Notes: a model not told the origin generated them from the sequence alone. Numbered from the stretch's first letter, positions 1 to 9,093 are shown. The stretch is 64,000 nt of DNA from Betaproteobacteria bacterium UBA1934 (GCA_002337055.1 DDFG01000003.1:1-64000), one strand, 5' to 3'. A program made the numbers and translations.

Positions 1-45
1 AAACTTAATCTTCGATTCGGCGCCGTTCAAAACAGCGAAGCGCGC
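1..45 (-). other. Probable 5' leader of an rRNA operon leaving the window
   Basis: This stretch lies downstream of two strong tandem minus-strand promoters and contains no ORF. Read on the minus strand, it ends at the window edge with an A/T-rich GAAGATTAAGTTT-like sequence, similar to what often precedes the 16S gene in betaproteobacteria. The 16S gene itself is outside the window, so this is inference from promoter architecture and position. Tandem promoters next to tyrS would fit an rrn operon, but a highly expressed tRNA operon is also possible. Confidence 0.45.
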
Positions 46-73
46 ATTCTACAGACCTGGATTTTTGTGTCAA
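46..73 (-). promoter_or_regulatory. Strong promoter P2, rrn-like
   Basis: On the minus strand there is a perfect -35 TTGACA (73 to 68), a 16-nt spacer and -10 TAGAAT (51 to 46). The upstream side (74-110) is rich in A and T tracts and could act as an UP element. The 16-nt spacing and A-tract are typical of rRNA promoters. Transcription would leave the window at its left edge. Confidence 0.65.
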
Positions 74-193
74 GCGTTTTTTGCAAAACATCTTTTAACA
101 ATTTTTCCACGCACCGCCGGGGGCGGGAACCGAGACAAATTTCGTTTCGGCCACATCGAACTTGCGACTCACTGAATGAACAGTGAGCCGTGC

Positions 194-221
194 ATTATAC
201 AGCCGCCCAGTCGCGCGTCAA
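194..221 (-). promoter_or_regulatory. Strong promoter P1, rrn-like
   Basis: On the minus strand -35 TTGACG (221 to 216), a 16-nt GC-rich spacer and -10 TATAAT (199 to 194) form a near-consensus promoter, with an A-rich region upstream (222-255). Just downstream, at the expected transcript start, is a perfect inverted repeat CTCACTG-N6-CAGTGAG (168-187). The promoter sits about 60 bp after the tyrS stop and points away from it. Together with P2 it forms the tandem arrangement seen at many rRNA operons. Confidence 0.65.
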
Positions 222-279
222 CTCACTTTCACTATTTTCATTCAGAAATGACGATTTCGGACGGGATAGTCTCGTGCAA

Positions 280-1485
<1,206 letters not shown>

Positions 1486-1564
1486 TTCGACCCCTTTTTC
1501 ATGCGCCGGTGACCCTTGGAAACTCTGGTAAACTGCCCCGATTTCCGACCACACCGTCCATCCA

Positions 1565-2878
1565 ATGCGAAAGAGCGGCATTCTAGCGCAACCACTGATT
1601 GAACGTCTCAAGCAGCGTCGCTGGGCTTACGCCACAGCGACCGGCATCGCGGCACTCGGAATGGCGGCCGCCATCGCCACCATTCCGGCGAATCCCGACG
1701 ATCCCGACGTGAAGGTACGTACCGAGGTCGAAAGACTCGCGCTCACCGACTCACACCTCATCGATTCGAGCGGCATGCTTTTGCTCCGTGAAGAACGCGT
1801 GCAGCGCGGCGACACGCTGGGTACGCTTCTCGCCCGCCTCGGCGTACAGGACGCTAGTGCGTTTCAGTTCATCCGCGACGACGCCAGCGCCCGTATCATG
1901 CAAAGACAATTGGCGCCCGGCAAGACCGTCGTGGCCCGCACCACTACAGAAGGCGAACTGCACCAGTTGATATTTCCGCTCAATGGCAAGGATTCCGCAT
2001 TGCTTGTGGAACGCCGATCCGGGCGCCTGATGGCTTCCGAGCAGCCTTTGCAATATGAAACGCATACCGTGGTGAAGTCCGCCGAGATCCGGCAATCGCT
2101 GTTTGCCGCAACCGATGGCAACGATATCCCCGATGCCATTGCCAGCCAACTGGCCGAAATCTTCGGCGGCGACATCGATTTTTACCGCGATTTACGCAAG
2201 GGCGACCGCTTCTCGGTCATCTACGAAATGCATTACCTGCGTGGTCAGCCCGCCCGATCGGGAAAGGTGTTATCGGCCGAATTCGTCAATAACGGACGCC
2301 AACTACGCGCCGTTTATTTTGATCAGGACGGTCGCGGAGGTTACTACACGCCGGATGGCAAGAGCCTCCGCAAAGCATTTCTTCGCTCGCCGCTGGAATT
2401 CTCACGCGTCACATCCGGTTTTGCGATGCGGCTCCACCCCGTGCTTCAGAGCTGGCGCGCGCACAAGGGAGTTGATTACGGTGCCCCCTCGGGAACAAAA
2501 GTGCGCGCAACTGGAGACGGAGTCATCGAGTTTGCGGGTCGCTCGGGTGGCTACGGAAACCTCGTTGTCGTGCGTCACGCCAGCAGCTATTCAACTGCAT
2601 ATGGGCACCTGCAGCGCTTCGCTGCCGGATTGAAAACGGGAAGTCGCATCGCTCAAGGCGATACCCTTGGCTATGTTGGCAGCACAGGCCTGGCCACCGG
2701 GCCGCACCTGCATTACGAATTCCGCGTGAATGGTCATCAGGTCAATCCGCTAGCGGTCGTCCTCCCGCCCGCAGAACCGCTCACCACAGCGCAGCTCGCC
2801 CATTTCAGAAGGCTTGCCGGGCAACAGATTGAACGTCTCGGTTTAGCCGGAAGTTTGCGCCTTGCCACCATCGATTGA
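1565..2878 (+). CDS. M23 family murein endopeptidase, MepM/OapA-like
   Basis: Envelope peptidase likely to cut peptidoglycan cross-links. The 437-residue protein has an N-terminal hydrophobic segment near residues 22-40 (membrane anchor or signal), an OapA/LysM-like middle region with a QRGDTLGTLLARLG motif around residue 78, and a C-terminal LytM/M23 domain. The zinc-site residues are present as HKGVDYG around residue 300 and HLHYEFR around 380, so unlike EnvC-type proteins it should be catalytically active. It is divergent from tyrS, as M23 peptidases often are in betaproteobacteria. It ends at a strong terminator shared with erpA. Confidence 0.9.
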   Translation: MRKSGILAQPLIERLKQRRWAYATATGIAALGMAAAIATIPANPDDPDVKVRTEVERLALTDSHLIDSSGMLLLREERVQRGDTLGTLLARLGVQDASAFQFIRDDASARIMQRQLAPGKTVVARTTTEGELHQLIFPLNGKDSALLVERRSGRLMASEQPLQYETHTVVKSAEIRQSLFAATDGNDIPDAIASQLAEIFGGDIDFYRDLRKGDRFSVIYEMHYLRGQPARSGKVLSAEFVNNGRQLRAVYFDQDGRGGYYTPDGKSLRKAFLRSPLEFSRVTSGFAMRLHPVLQSWRAHKGVDYGAPSGTKVRATGDGVIEFAGRSGGYGNLVVVRHASSYSTAYGHLQRFAAGLKTGSRIAQGDTLGYVGSTGLATGPHLHYEFRVNGHQVNPLAVVLPPAEPLTTAQLAHFRRLAGQQIERLGLAGSLRLATID

Positions 2879-2892
2879 GCCAAAGAAAGTAT

Positions 2893-2925
2893 AAAAAAGG
2901 GCGACCTGTTGGTCGCCCTTTTTTT
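2893..2925. terminator. Bidirectional rho-independent terminator
   Basis: An 8-bp GC-rich perfect stem (GGGCGACC / GGTCGCCC, loop TGTT) at 2899-2918 is flanked by A6 on the left and T7 on the right. It can therefore end both the rightward peptidase transcript and the leftward erpA transcript, whose stop codons lie 15-20 bp away on either side. Confidence 0.93.
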
Positions 2926-2936
2926 GCCCAAGGCAA

Positions 2937-3281
2937 TCAAACAGAAAACGACGATCCACAACCGCAGGTGGACGTGGCATTCGGGTTGCGAATGACGAAC
3001 TGCGATCCCTCCAAGCCTTCGGTAAAATCGATTTCGGCACCCACCAGATACTGGAAGCTCATCGGATCGATCAGCAAGGTCACCCCATTCTTCACGAGCG
3101 AGGTATCGTCATCCGCGACCTCTTCGTCAAAGGTGAATCCGTACTGAAAACCGGAGCAGCCACCGCCGGTGACAAAGACGCGTAACTTCAGGTCGGGATT
3201 GCCCTCTTCGTCGATCAGTTCCTTGACCTTGGTGGCGGCGCTATCGGTGAAAAGGATGGGGGCTTCGGCAACGGCATTCAT
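2937..3281 (-). CDS. erpA: Iron-sulfur cluster insertion protein ErpA
   Basis: A-type carrier that passes Fe-S clusters to apo-enzymes, including those of isoprenoid synthesis. The 114-residue product has the three conserved cysteines of the HesB/IscA family: C42 in a GGGCSGF context and C106/C108 in the C-terminal TCGCGSSF motif. The length is normal for ErpA. The start has an AGGAG ribosome site. It lies 59 bp after the bactofilin gene on the same strand and may be co-transcribed with it. Confidence 0.96.
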   Translation of the reverse strand: MNAVAEAPILFTDSAATKVKELIDEEGNPDLKLRVFVTGGGCSGFQYGFTFDEEVADDDTSLVKNGVTLLIDPMSFQYLVGAEIDFTEGLEGSQFVIRNPNATSTCGCGSSFSV

Positions 3282-3340
3282 GATCTACTCCTATTCAAAC
3301 GCGCGCAGTATCCGTCGGCAAGGCGCGCGGGTCAATTGTA

Positions 3341-3736
3341 TTAGTTTGAAGCAGCAAGCTTTAGTTCAACTGATTTGCCGCGATGCACCAAACGCCCATC
3401 GATCACGGCGCCTTGATGCATCTCGATCAGCGTATATTCAACGTCACCAACGATCCTGGCTCGCGACTGAAGTTCCAGTGTGTCGCTGACGGTGACTGCC
3501 CCCTGAACGGCGCCATTGGCCACGAAATGCGCAACCGTCACCTGCCCTTCGATCAGAGCATTCTCGCTGAGCACCAGGATCGAGGTCGGACCGTCAACCG
3601 CTTCGACATTGCCTTTGACCTCACCGTCGATACGCAATCCGCCTGAAAACCGGATATTGCCTTCGATCCGCGTTCCCGCGCCGATGAGGCTGTCGATTCG
3701 GCCTTGCGGCTTATTCTCGCTGCGTTTCTTCCACAT
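3341..3736 (-). CDS. Bactofilin family cytoskeletal protein
   Basis: Polymer-forming beta-helical scaffold protein (DUF583). The 131-residue sequence has the characteristic succession of G-x-[IV] repeats from about residue 15 to 110 (IEGNIRFSGGLRIDGEVKGN and onward) between short polar tails. Bactofilins form membrane-associated filaments that position cell-wall enzymes or other partners. I start at the second of two close ATGs (3736), because GGAGG lies about 7 nt upstream of it but directly abuts the first ATG at 3742. It follows the DUF6776 gene by 25 bp, as commonly seen in related genomes, suggesting a shared transcript. Confidence 0.93.
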   Translation of the reverse strand: MWKKRSENKPQGRIDSLIGAGTRIEGNIRFSGGLRIDGEVKGNVEAVDGPTSILVLSENALIEGQVTVAHFVANGAVQGAVTVSDTLELQSRARIVGDVEYTLIEMHQGAVIDGRLVHRGKSVELKLAASN

Positions 3737-3761
3737 CGTCATTCCTCCGCCTGTCGTGCGC

Positions 3762-4499
3762 TCACAATGGAGCAATCTGGCTCGCCCGGGTTGTTCCTGC
3801 CTGAACCAGCCGCGCCTCCACGCTTTTCAGTTTGGTACCGGTCGGCAGCGTGAATCCACCTTCCTTGCGTAAAAAATGGCGGACCTCGATCTGATAGTCC
3901 AGGCGGTTATCGTCACTGCCAGGCAGGGCTATCCTGATTTCCCTGCCCGCCTGCATCAGCACCATGTGTAATTCCAACTGGCCTTTGAACTCGCGTTCTT
4001 GTTTGCCTGGTTGATAGCCAATGAGCAATCGGTAACGATAGCGATCCGGCTCGGTGGCCGCCACTACGCTCAATTTCTCGATCCGGACAGTGGCTTCGGC
4101 ACCGTCGCTTGGCACCAGACGCTCAAAGAGTGCGACATCTTCTTTCAGTGCCGCGTTCTCCTGCTCCAGCAATTTCATCCTGGTGAGCAACTGCTGTTGC
4201 GCCGAGCGCTCCATGTTGACCGCGCTCTGTTCCGCGCCCGCACGCGCGCGCAATTGCTCAAGTTCCGCACCCAGATCAGCGTTTTGCTGTCGCAACGTGC
4301 CGATATCGGCACGCAATTCCGCCACTTCGCCGTGCTGGGCCACAGACCACACAATACTGGCCACAAGGACAACCAAAAGGGCAACCCCTAACGCATACCA
4401 ATGCCAACCGAAGTGCGTTTGCACTCTGACACGGGGTGCCGCCGGCCCGAAGCGCTGGCGAAATCGCTTGAGCTTCAGGGTAATGGCGGGACCTGGCAT
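3762..4499 (-). CDS. DUF6776-type membrane-anchored coiled-coil protein
   Basis: Conserved proteobacterial protein of unknown function. The 245-residue sequence has a basic N-terminus, one transmembrane segment (about residues 31-50), a long heptad-rich coiled coil (about 55-125) and a C-terminal beta-rich domain (about 135-240) that would lie in the periplasm. It sits between argC and the bactofilin gene. A topology with one membrane span and a coiled coil next to a cytoskeletal scaffold suggests an envelope-organising partner, but that is inference. The start overlaps the last 25 bp of argC and its ribosome site is weak, so a slightly later start is possible. Confidence 0.8.
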   Translation of the reverse strand: MPGPAITLKLKRFRQRFGPAAPRVRVQTHFGWHWYALGVALLVVLVASIVWSVAQHGEVAELRADIGTLRQQNADLGAELEQLRARAGAEQSAVNMERSAQQQLLTRMKLLEQENAALKEDVALFERLVPSDGAEATVRIEKLSVVAATEPDRYRYRLLIGYQPGKQEREFKGQLELHMVLMQAGREIRIALPGSDDNRLDYQIEVRHFLRKEGGFTLPTGTKLKSVEARLVQAGTTRASQIAPL

Positions 4500-5503
4500 A
4501 AACCAGCCGTTTCTTCTATCCCAAACATGATGTTCATGTTCTGGATTGCCTGCCCTGACGCCCCTTTCACCAGATTGTCGATCACCGACAGGACTACAAC
4601 GGTATCACCGTCCTGGGGTCGGTGTACGGCCATTCTGCACAGATTGACGGTACGCACGCTGCGCGTCTCCGGTATGGCGCCCGCTGGCAAGACATCCACA
4701 AAAGGTTCATTGGCGTAGCGGCGCTCAAACAGCGCCTGCAAATCCACATCGGCAGTCAGGCGCGCGTAGAGCGTGGCATGGATGCCGCGAATCATCGGCA
4801 CCAGATGGGGCACGAAAGTCAATCCCACCGCCGCGCCGGCCCGCATCGCCAAACCCTGCCGAATCTCGGGCAGATGACGATGCCCGCCAACGCCGTAGGC
4901 CTTGAAATTGTCTGCCGCTTCGGAGAACAAGATGTGGGTCTCCGGCTTACGACCTGCGCCCGACACACCCGATTTTGCATCCGCCACCAAATGGTCCAGA
5001 TTCACCACGCCGGCTTCAACCAAGGGCAAGAAACCCAATTGCACCGCCGTCGGGTAGCATCCCGGGTTGGCGATCAGACGCGCTGCACGGATCGCCTCCC
5101 GATTGACTTCCGGCAAACCATACACCGCCTGCTCAACCCATTCCGGACAGGCGTGTTTCATGCCATACCAACGTTCCCAGTCCGCCACATCCTTGATCCG
5201 GAAATCGGCCGCCAGATCGATCACGCGAACACCTGCCGCCAACAGTTGAGGCGCTTGCTGCATAGCCACCCCGTTGGGGGTGGCGAAAAACACTACGTCG
5301 CACTTGAGCAGGTTTTCGGAACCCGCCTCTTCCACGCGCAGAGACGTACGCCCCCGGAGATTGGGGAACATCTCCGCAACCGGCACGCCGATGTCGCTGC
5401 GTGACGCCACTGTCGTGATCTCGACATGCGGGTGCTGCGTCAGCAAACGCAGCAGTTCGACTCCGGCGTAACCGGTGCCGCCAACGATACCTACCTTGAT
5501 CAT
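4475..5503 (-). CDS. argC: N-acetyl-gamma-glutamyl-phosphate reductase
   Basis: Third step of arginine synthesis: NADPH-dependent reduction of N-acetyl-glutamyl-phosphate to the semialdehyde. The 342-residue protein has an N-terminal Rossmann motif (GIVGGTGYAG, residues 5-14) and the catalytic cysteine C149 in the GCYPTA signature. The ATG at 5503 has a GGGAGG ribosome site 6 nt upstream. The frame remains open upstream to 5680, but that overlaps rpsI. It follows rpsI on the same strand after a hairpin, so it probably has its own promoter or depends on read-through. Confidence 0.96.
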   Translation of the reverse strand: MIKVGIVGGTGYAGVELLRLLTQHPHVEITTVASRSDIGVPVAEMFPNLRGRTSLRVEEAGSENLLKCDVVFFATPNGVAMQQAPQLLAAGVRVIDLAADFRIKDVADWERWYGMKHACPEWVEQAVYGLPEVNREAIRAARLIANPGCYPTAVQLGFLPLVEAGVVNLDHLVADAKSGVSGAGRKPETHILFSEAADNFKAYGVGGHRHLPEIRQGLAMRAGAAVGLTFVPHLVPMIRGIHATLYARLTADVDLQALFERRYANEPFVDVLPAGAIPETRSVRTVNLCRMAVHRPQDGDTVVVLSVIDNLVKGASGQAIQNMNIMFGIEETAGLCQVPPLP

Positions 5504-5544
5504 GAATGCCTCCCGAAGTGGAGCGCTATGATAAACCGCGCAGC

Positions 5545-5579
5545 CCGAAAACGCGAAAGCCGCCCATAGGCGGCTTTCG
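5545..5579 (-). terminator. Terminator after rpsI
   Basis: A perfect 11-bp stem (CGAAAGCCGCC / GGCGGCTTTCG, loop 5565-5568) starts 27 bp after the rpsI stop. On the minus strand it is followed by a short CGTTTTC tract. The U tract is weak, so termination may be partial and let some transcription into argC. Confidence 0.7.
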
Positions 5580-5606
5580 AAGTCTGCAGGTTTCTGCCCG
5601 ACGCGA

Positions 5607-5999
5607 TTAGCGCTTGGAGAACTGCTTGCGGCGACGCGCCTTGTGCAGACCGACCTTCTTACGTTCCACCTCACGAGCATCGCGCGTCACGAAGCCGGCG
5701 TTGGAGAGCGCACCCTTCAGCGCCGCATCGTACTCGATGAGTGCACGAGTGATGCCGTGACGCACTGCGCCGGCCTGACCGGATTCGCCGCCACCCACCA
5801 CGTTGACCTTGATGTCGAAGCCCTGCAGCTGATCGACCAGCGCGAGCGGCTGGCGAACGACCATGCGGCCGGTTTCGCGGGAGAAAAACACGTCGAGCGG
5901 CTTGCCGTTAACGACGATGCTGCCTGTGCCGCGCTTCATGAACACACGAGCAACCGCGCTCTTGCGGCGGCCGGTGCCATAGTAATAGTTTTCAGCCAT
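5607..5999 (-). CDS. rpsI: 30S ribosomal protein S9
   Basis: Small-subunit ribosomal protein whose C-terminal tail reaches the P-site tRNA. The 130-residue protein begins with the family's YYGTGRRKSAVARV signature and ends in the basic KARRRKQFSKR tail. It starts 11 bp after the rplM stop, the universal rplM-rpsI arrangement. The open frame upstream of 5999 overlaps rplM and is not used. Confidence 0.98.
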   Translation of the reverse strand: MAENYYYGTGRRKSAVARVFMKRGTGSIVVNGKPLDVFFSRETGRMVVRQPLALVDQLQGFDIKVNVVGGGESGQAGAVRHGITRALIEYDAALKGALSNAGFVTRDAREVERKKVGLHKARRRKQFSKR

Positions 6000-6010
6000 T
6001 CGATGACCCC

Positions 6011-6439
6011 TTAGATATCCAGCGCCTTGGGCTGCTGGGCAGTGTGCGGATGCGCGTTGCCGGCATAGCATTTGAGTTTCTTCAGCATGGCATAGCCGAG
6101 CGGACCTTTCGGCAGCATGCCCTTGACAGCCGTCTCCAGAGCACGACCCGGGAAGCGTTGCTGCATCTTCTTAAAATTGGTTTCGGTAATACCGCCCGGG
6201 TAACCGGAATGGCGGTAGTACTTCTTGTCTTCAGCCTTGTTGCCGGTGACGACAATCTTGTCGACGTTGGTCACGACGATGAAATCGCCGGTATCAACGT
6301 GGGGAGTATAGATAGCCTTATGTTTACCGCGAAGACGACGGGCGATTTCGGTAGCGAGGCGGCCGAGCACTTTGTCGGTGCCATCCACCACGAACCACTC
6401 ACGCGTCACCTCATGTGGTTTGGCGGAAAAAGTTTTCAT
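6011..6439 (-). CDS. rplM: 50S ribosomal protein L13
   Basis: Large-subunit ribosomal protein needed early in 50S assembly. The length of 142 residues equals the E. coli protein, and the KYYRHSGYPGG and GMLPKGPLGYAMLKKLK signatures are intact. It is the first gene of the rplM-rpsI operon, read from the consensus promoter at 6480-6508. The untranslated leader would be short (about 33 nt). Confidence 0.98.
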   Translation of the reverse strand: MKTFSAKPHEVTREWFVVDGTDKVLGRLATEIARRLRGKHKAIYTPHVDTGDFIVVTNVDKIVVTGNKAEDKKYYRHSGYPGGITETNFKKMQQRFPGRALETAVKGMLPKGPLGYAMLKKLKCYAGNAHPHTAQQPKALDI

Positions 6440-6479
6440 CTGCGCCGTCCTTAGGGTGCCTGATTACAGAAAGGCGCGG

Positions 6480-6508
6480 ATTCTATTCGATCGCGCCGCC
6501 GCTGTCAA
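6480..6508 (-). promoter_or_regulatory. Consensus promoter of rplM-rpsI
   Basis: On the minus strand TTGACA (6508 to 6503), a 17-nt spacer and TAGAAT (6485 to 6480) make a near-perfect sigma-70 promoter. The predicted start near 6473 lies about 33 nt before the rplM ATG. It sits just downstream of the terminator at 6530-6557, so ribosomal protein transcription is insulated from the element upstream. Confidence 0.85.
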
Positions 6509-6529
6509 TTGTCCATTGACATCGCGAGC

Positions 6530-6637
6530 AAAAAAAACGCGACTCAAGCGAGTCGCGCTTAAATCCACACCAAAGGAGGAGGGTGGAGGAGACAAACCTG
6601 AACAGTCGAAGCAATCCTGACGCCTCGGCAGTTCGTA
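6530..6637 (-). ncRNA. Candidate small RNA with CCUCC-rich loop and terminator
   Basis: No convincing gene fills 6510-6900. On the minus strand, a strong rho-independent terminator (8-bp stem CGCGACTC/GAGTCGCG at 6538-6557 followed by eight T) ends a transcript that is not rplM, since it lies upstream of the rplM promoter. About 10 nt before it is a small hairpin (6564-6587) whose loop carries CCTCCTCC, with another CTCCTCC just 5' of it. Both are complementary to Shine-Dalgarno sequences. A possible promoter (TTGTGC, 17 nt, CAGAAT) would start the RNA near 6637. From memory, Rfam has a betaproteobacterial toxic small RNA family; whether this belongs to it needs a covariance search. Confidence 0.6.
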
Positions 6638-6659
6638 CGCTTCGCATTCTGCACGCTCC

Positions 6660-6890
6660 AATCACTTTGCACAAGCTTTTTTTGCATCGCGACAAAGTAA
6701 TGTTAAATGCAGTAATTGAATTTTTATACACATTTTAATTAATTGATTTTTATATAAATTTGTTATTGTTTCACAATCTAATTACCTCATAATTAATTAA
6801 TGGCAACCCTTCCGCAACAAATTTTGCGCACAGCTATTGTGCATTGCATCAATTCGCGGGCGATTCCAGACGCGCGTGCTTGCATTAGAA
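6660..6890. other. AT-rich intergenic stretch
   Basis: Between the candidate small RNA and the OsmC gene lies a strikingly AT-rich tract, especially 6700-6800, with repeated AATTAATT and long A/T runs in an otherwise GC-rich region. No ORF or RNA gene is evident in it. A TAGAAT hexamer at 6886-6891 could be the -10 of the OsmC gene. The rest may be promoter/UP sequence or a site for nucleoid proteins. Confidence 0.5.
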
Positions 6891-6915
6891 TTCATGACAG
6901 TTCAAGGAGATTGCA

Positions 6916-7356
6916 ATGGAATGCACGGTGAAATGGTTGGGAACCGACAACGGGATGTCGTTTGTCGCTGAAACGGGTAGTGGCCACGTCGTCAACATGG
7001 ATGGCACCCCCGAAGCCGGCGGACGCAACCTCGCGGCGCGGCCGATGGAACTGGTTCTAGCGGGAGCAGGCGGCTGCACTGCCTTTGACGTCGTATTGAT
7101 CCTCAAGCGCGGACGGCACGCGGTATCCGGCTGCGATGTCAGCCTGAGCGCCGAACGCGCCGCCGCCGACCCCAAGGTCTTTACCCGCATTCACTTCCAT
7201 TTCAAGGTCAAAGGTCACCACCTCAAACCGGAAGTTGTGGCGCGCGCTATCGAACTATCGAGCGAGAAATATTGCTCCGCGTCGATCATGCTGGGCAAGA
7301 CTGCGGAACTGACCCACGACTTTGAGATTGTCGAGGACGGCATTGGCGTTGAGTAA
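6916..7356 (+). CDS. OsmC family protein
   Basis: Small thiol protein of the OsmC/Ohr fold, which generally reduces organic or fatty-acid hydroperoxides. The 146-residue sequence has the two conserved cysteines: C54 in GAGGCTAFDV and C120 in SEKYCSAS. It looks closer to the YhfA-like OsmC branch than to Ohr. An AAGGAGA ribosome site lies 8 nt before the ATG. It is convergent with coq7, which ends 19 bp away. Confidence 0.92.
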   Translation: MECTVKWLGTDNGMSFVAETGSGHVVNMDGTPEAGGRNLAARPMELVLAGAGGCTAFDVVLILKRGRHAVSGCDVSLSAERAAADPKVFTRIHFHFKVKGHHLKPEVVARAIELSSEKYCSASIMLGKTAELTHDFEIVEDGIGVE

Positions 7357-7375
7357 GGCCCGCCTTGAGAGCCGC

Positions 7376-8008
7376 CTAAAGATGGTAGGCCGTTCCGGTC
7401 ATCAGCCGTGCGGCCAGTTTCATTGCCCTCTTGATCGGCCAGGGCAACTCCGCAGCACCCAGCCGCTCCGCTGTTGCCGCGTGCGAGGCTTCATCCACCA
7501 TCATCTGCTCGATGATGTGCCGCGATTTTTCGTCCTGCGCGGGAAACCGCGCCAAGTGATCTTGCAAATGGGCGCCGACCTGCCGCTCGGTTTCCGCGAG
7601 AAACCCCAGATTCCAGCGCTCGCCCAACACGCCTGCCAAACTACCCAACGCCAATGCACCGGCATACCACGCCGGGTTCAGCAGACTTTTCTGCCCGCCC
7701 AATTCGCGGATACGCCCCTCGGTCCAGGCCAGATGTTCGGTCTCCTCCTCTCCTGCCTGCCTCAGCGCCTCGCGAATTTCAGCGCGCTTCGCGGTCAGTG
7801 CCTGACCCTGATAGAGCGCCTGCGCACATATCTCGCCACAATGATTGACCCGCATCAGGCCGCAGGCATGACGTCTTTCTTCTTCCGATAACTGAGATTC
7901 CGCGACGGCCTCGCCGGGAATCGGCCGCGCACTGCGTGCCGACGAAAAAACGGTGCGCAGCGCCCGGTCAAACTCTGCGATGACTTTATCGACCGGGGGT
8001 GCCACCAA
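7376..8008 (-). CDS. coq7: Demethoxyubiquinone hydroxylase (Coq7 type)
   Basis: Carboxylate-bridged diiron monooxygenase for the penultimate ubiquinone step. The 210-residue product carries the two-fold ligand set: glutamate in the HCGEICAQ helix, EETEH near residue 88-92 and DEASH near residue 173. The start is not ATG: TTG at 8008 or the adjacent GTG at 8005, both behind GGGAGA. Either overlaps the last bases of the CNP1-like gene, suggesting translational coupling. Confidence 0.95.
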   Translation of the reverse strand: MVAPPVDKVIAEFDRALRTVFSSARSARPIPGEAVAESQLSEEERRHACGLMRVNHCGEICAQALYQGQALTAKRAEIREALRQAGEEETEHLAWTEGRIRELGGQKSLLNPAWYAGALALGSLAGVLGERWNLGFLAETERQVGAHLQDHLARFPAQDEKSRHIIEQMMVDEASHAATAERLGAAELPWPIKRAMKLAARLMTGTAYHL

Positions 8009-8534
8009 CCTTGTCTCCCCCAGTGCGCAGCAATCTACGCGCCTCGTCGATAGACGAGACGATCACACCGCCCGGACAAAAATACTCCTGGTATAGCGCA
8101 GCATGTTGCCGATTGACCTGCGCCTCACGAATCTTGAGCCATTCCGCCGAACGTGCCCGCGTCCATTCACCGTTGCTTTTGCCAAAAGCGTAGGTACGTC
8201 GCTCGGCAGTGGAACAGCGAATGCCTTCGTGGCTGATGTTTTGCGCACCACTGGCTGTCAGAATAACCAACGTGTAACGAATCACGCCTTCCTGTTCAAT
8301 TGCCAGTGAATTGCCGTCAATCAGGAATTTATGCGGACTGGCCGCACTCACAAAAAAGGGAATCAACGCGGTTTCGACAGGTGGCAGCGGCAGCGCGACC
8401 GGCGCCTCCTCCGCATCCTGTTCGGCAGCCACCTCCTTCGCGACATGGTTGGTCGGCGCCTGGTGGCCATAGAACTGGGCCTGGGCGAGGCCGCTGGCTG
8501 CCAACAGGGAAAGTACCAGACAGCGTTTAATCAT
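7986..8534 (-). CDS. CNP1-like periplasmic protein
   Basis: Exported protein of unknown function resembling the CNP1 (cryptic neisserial protein) family found in betaproteobacteria. The 182-residue sequence opens with a clear signal peptide ending in AQA around residues 17-19, then a proline-rich linker. The conserved domain has two cysteines (GIRCSTAE and the YFCPGG motif near the C-terminus). I start at the ATG at 8534 because AGAGG lies upstream and the alternative at 8555 would overlap rppH. Confidence 0.85.
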   Translation of the reverse strand: MIKRCLVLSLLAASGLAQAQFYGHQAPTNHVAKEVAAEQDAEEAPVALPLPPVETALIPFFVSAASPHKFLIDGNSLAIEQEGVIRYTLVILTASGAQNISHEGIRCSTAERRTYAFGKSNGEWTRARSAEWLKIREAQVNRQHAALYQEYFCPGGVIVSSIDEARRLLRTGGDKVGGTPGR

Positions 8535-8544
8535 GTTTTGCCTC

Positions 8545-9093
8545 TTAAAATTCATCGGTTTCGACGGCAGGCGACTCCTCGCCGACCACGCGCTTGAACG
8601 GCTTCTTGCGGGGGCGGCGGTCGCTGTCGATAAAACGGGCCAGTTCGTTTAGCGCCAGTTGATAGACACCTCGTTTGAATTCGATGACATTCTCGAGCGG
8701 CACCCAGTAATCATTCCAGCGCCAGGCATCGAATTCAGGCTTGTCAGTGGCGCGCAAGCTGACATCGCTGTCGCGGCCGACCAGCCGCAACAGAAACCAG
8801 ATCTGCTTTTGCCCCTTGTAGGACCCGCGCCACTCGCGCTTGATCCACTGCATCGGCACTTCGTAGCGCAACCAGCCCTTGGTTCGCCCGAGGATACGCA
8901 CGTGTTCCGGTTTGAGCCCGACTTCCTCGTGCAGCTCACGGAACATCGCCTGAACCGGCGATTCGCCACGCTTGATGCCGCCTTGCGGAAACTGCCAGGA
9001 ATGTTCGCGGATGCGCTTGCCCCAGAATACCTCGTTCTTCGCGTTACAAAGGATGATGCCGACGTTCGGGCGGTAGCCTTCACGGTCGAGCAT
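8545..9093 (-). CDS. rppH: RNA pyrophosphohydrolase
   Basis: Nudix enzyme that removes pyrophosphate from the 5' end of transcripts and so triggers RNase E decay. The 182-residue protein has a full Nudix box, G-x5-E-x7-RE-U-x-EE-x-G-U, at residues 38-60, and the N-terminal DREGYRPNVGIIL signature. The basic C-terminal tail is common in beta/gamma RppH. It is divergent from proS and is followed by the CNP1-like and coq7 genes with 10-bp or overlapping junctions. Confidence 0.96.
   Translation of the reverse strand: MLDREGYRPNVGIILCNAKNEVFWGKRIREHSWQFPQGGIKRGESPVQAMFRELHEEVGLKPEHVRILGRTKGWLRYEVPMQWIKREWRGSYKGQKQIWFLLRLVGRDSDVSLRATDKPEFDAWRWNDYWVPLENVIEFKRGVYQLALNELARFIDSDRRPRKKPFKRVVGEESPAVETDEF

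Noticed and set aside
1486..1611. N-terminal extension of tyrS
   Set aside because: No family similarity, overlaps the divergent peptidase gene, and the ATG at 1485 has a good ribosome site.
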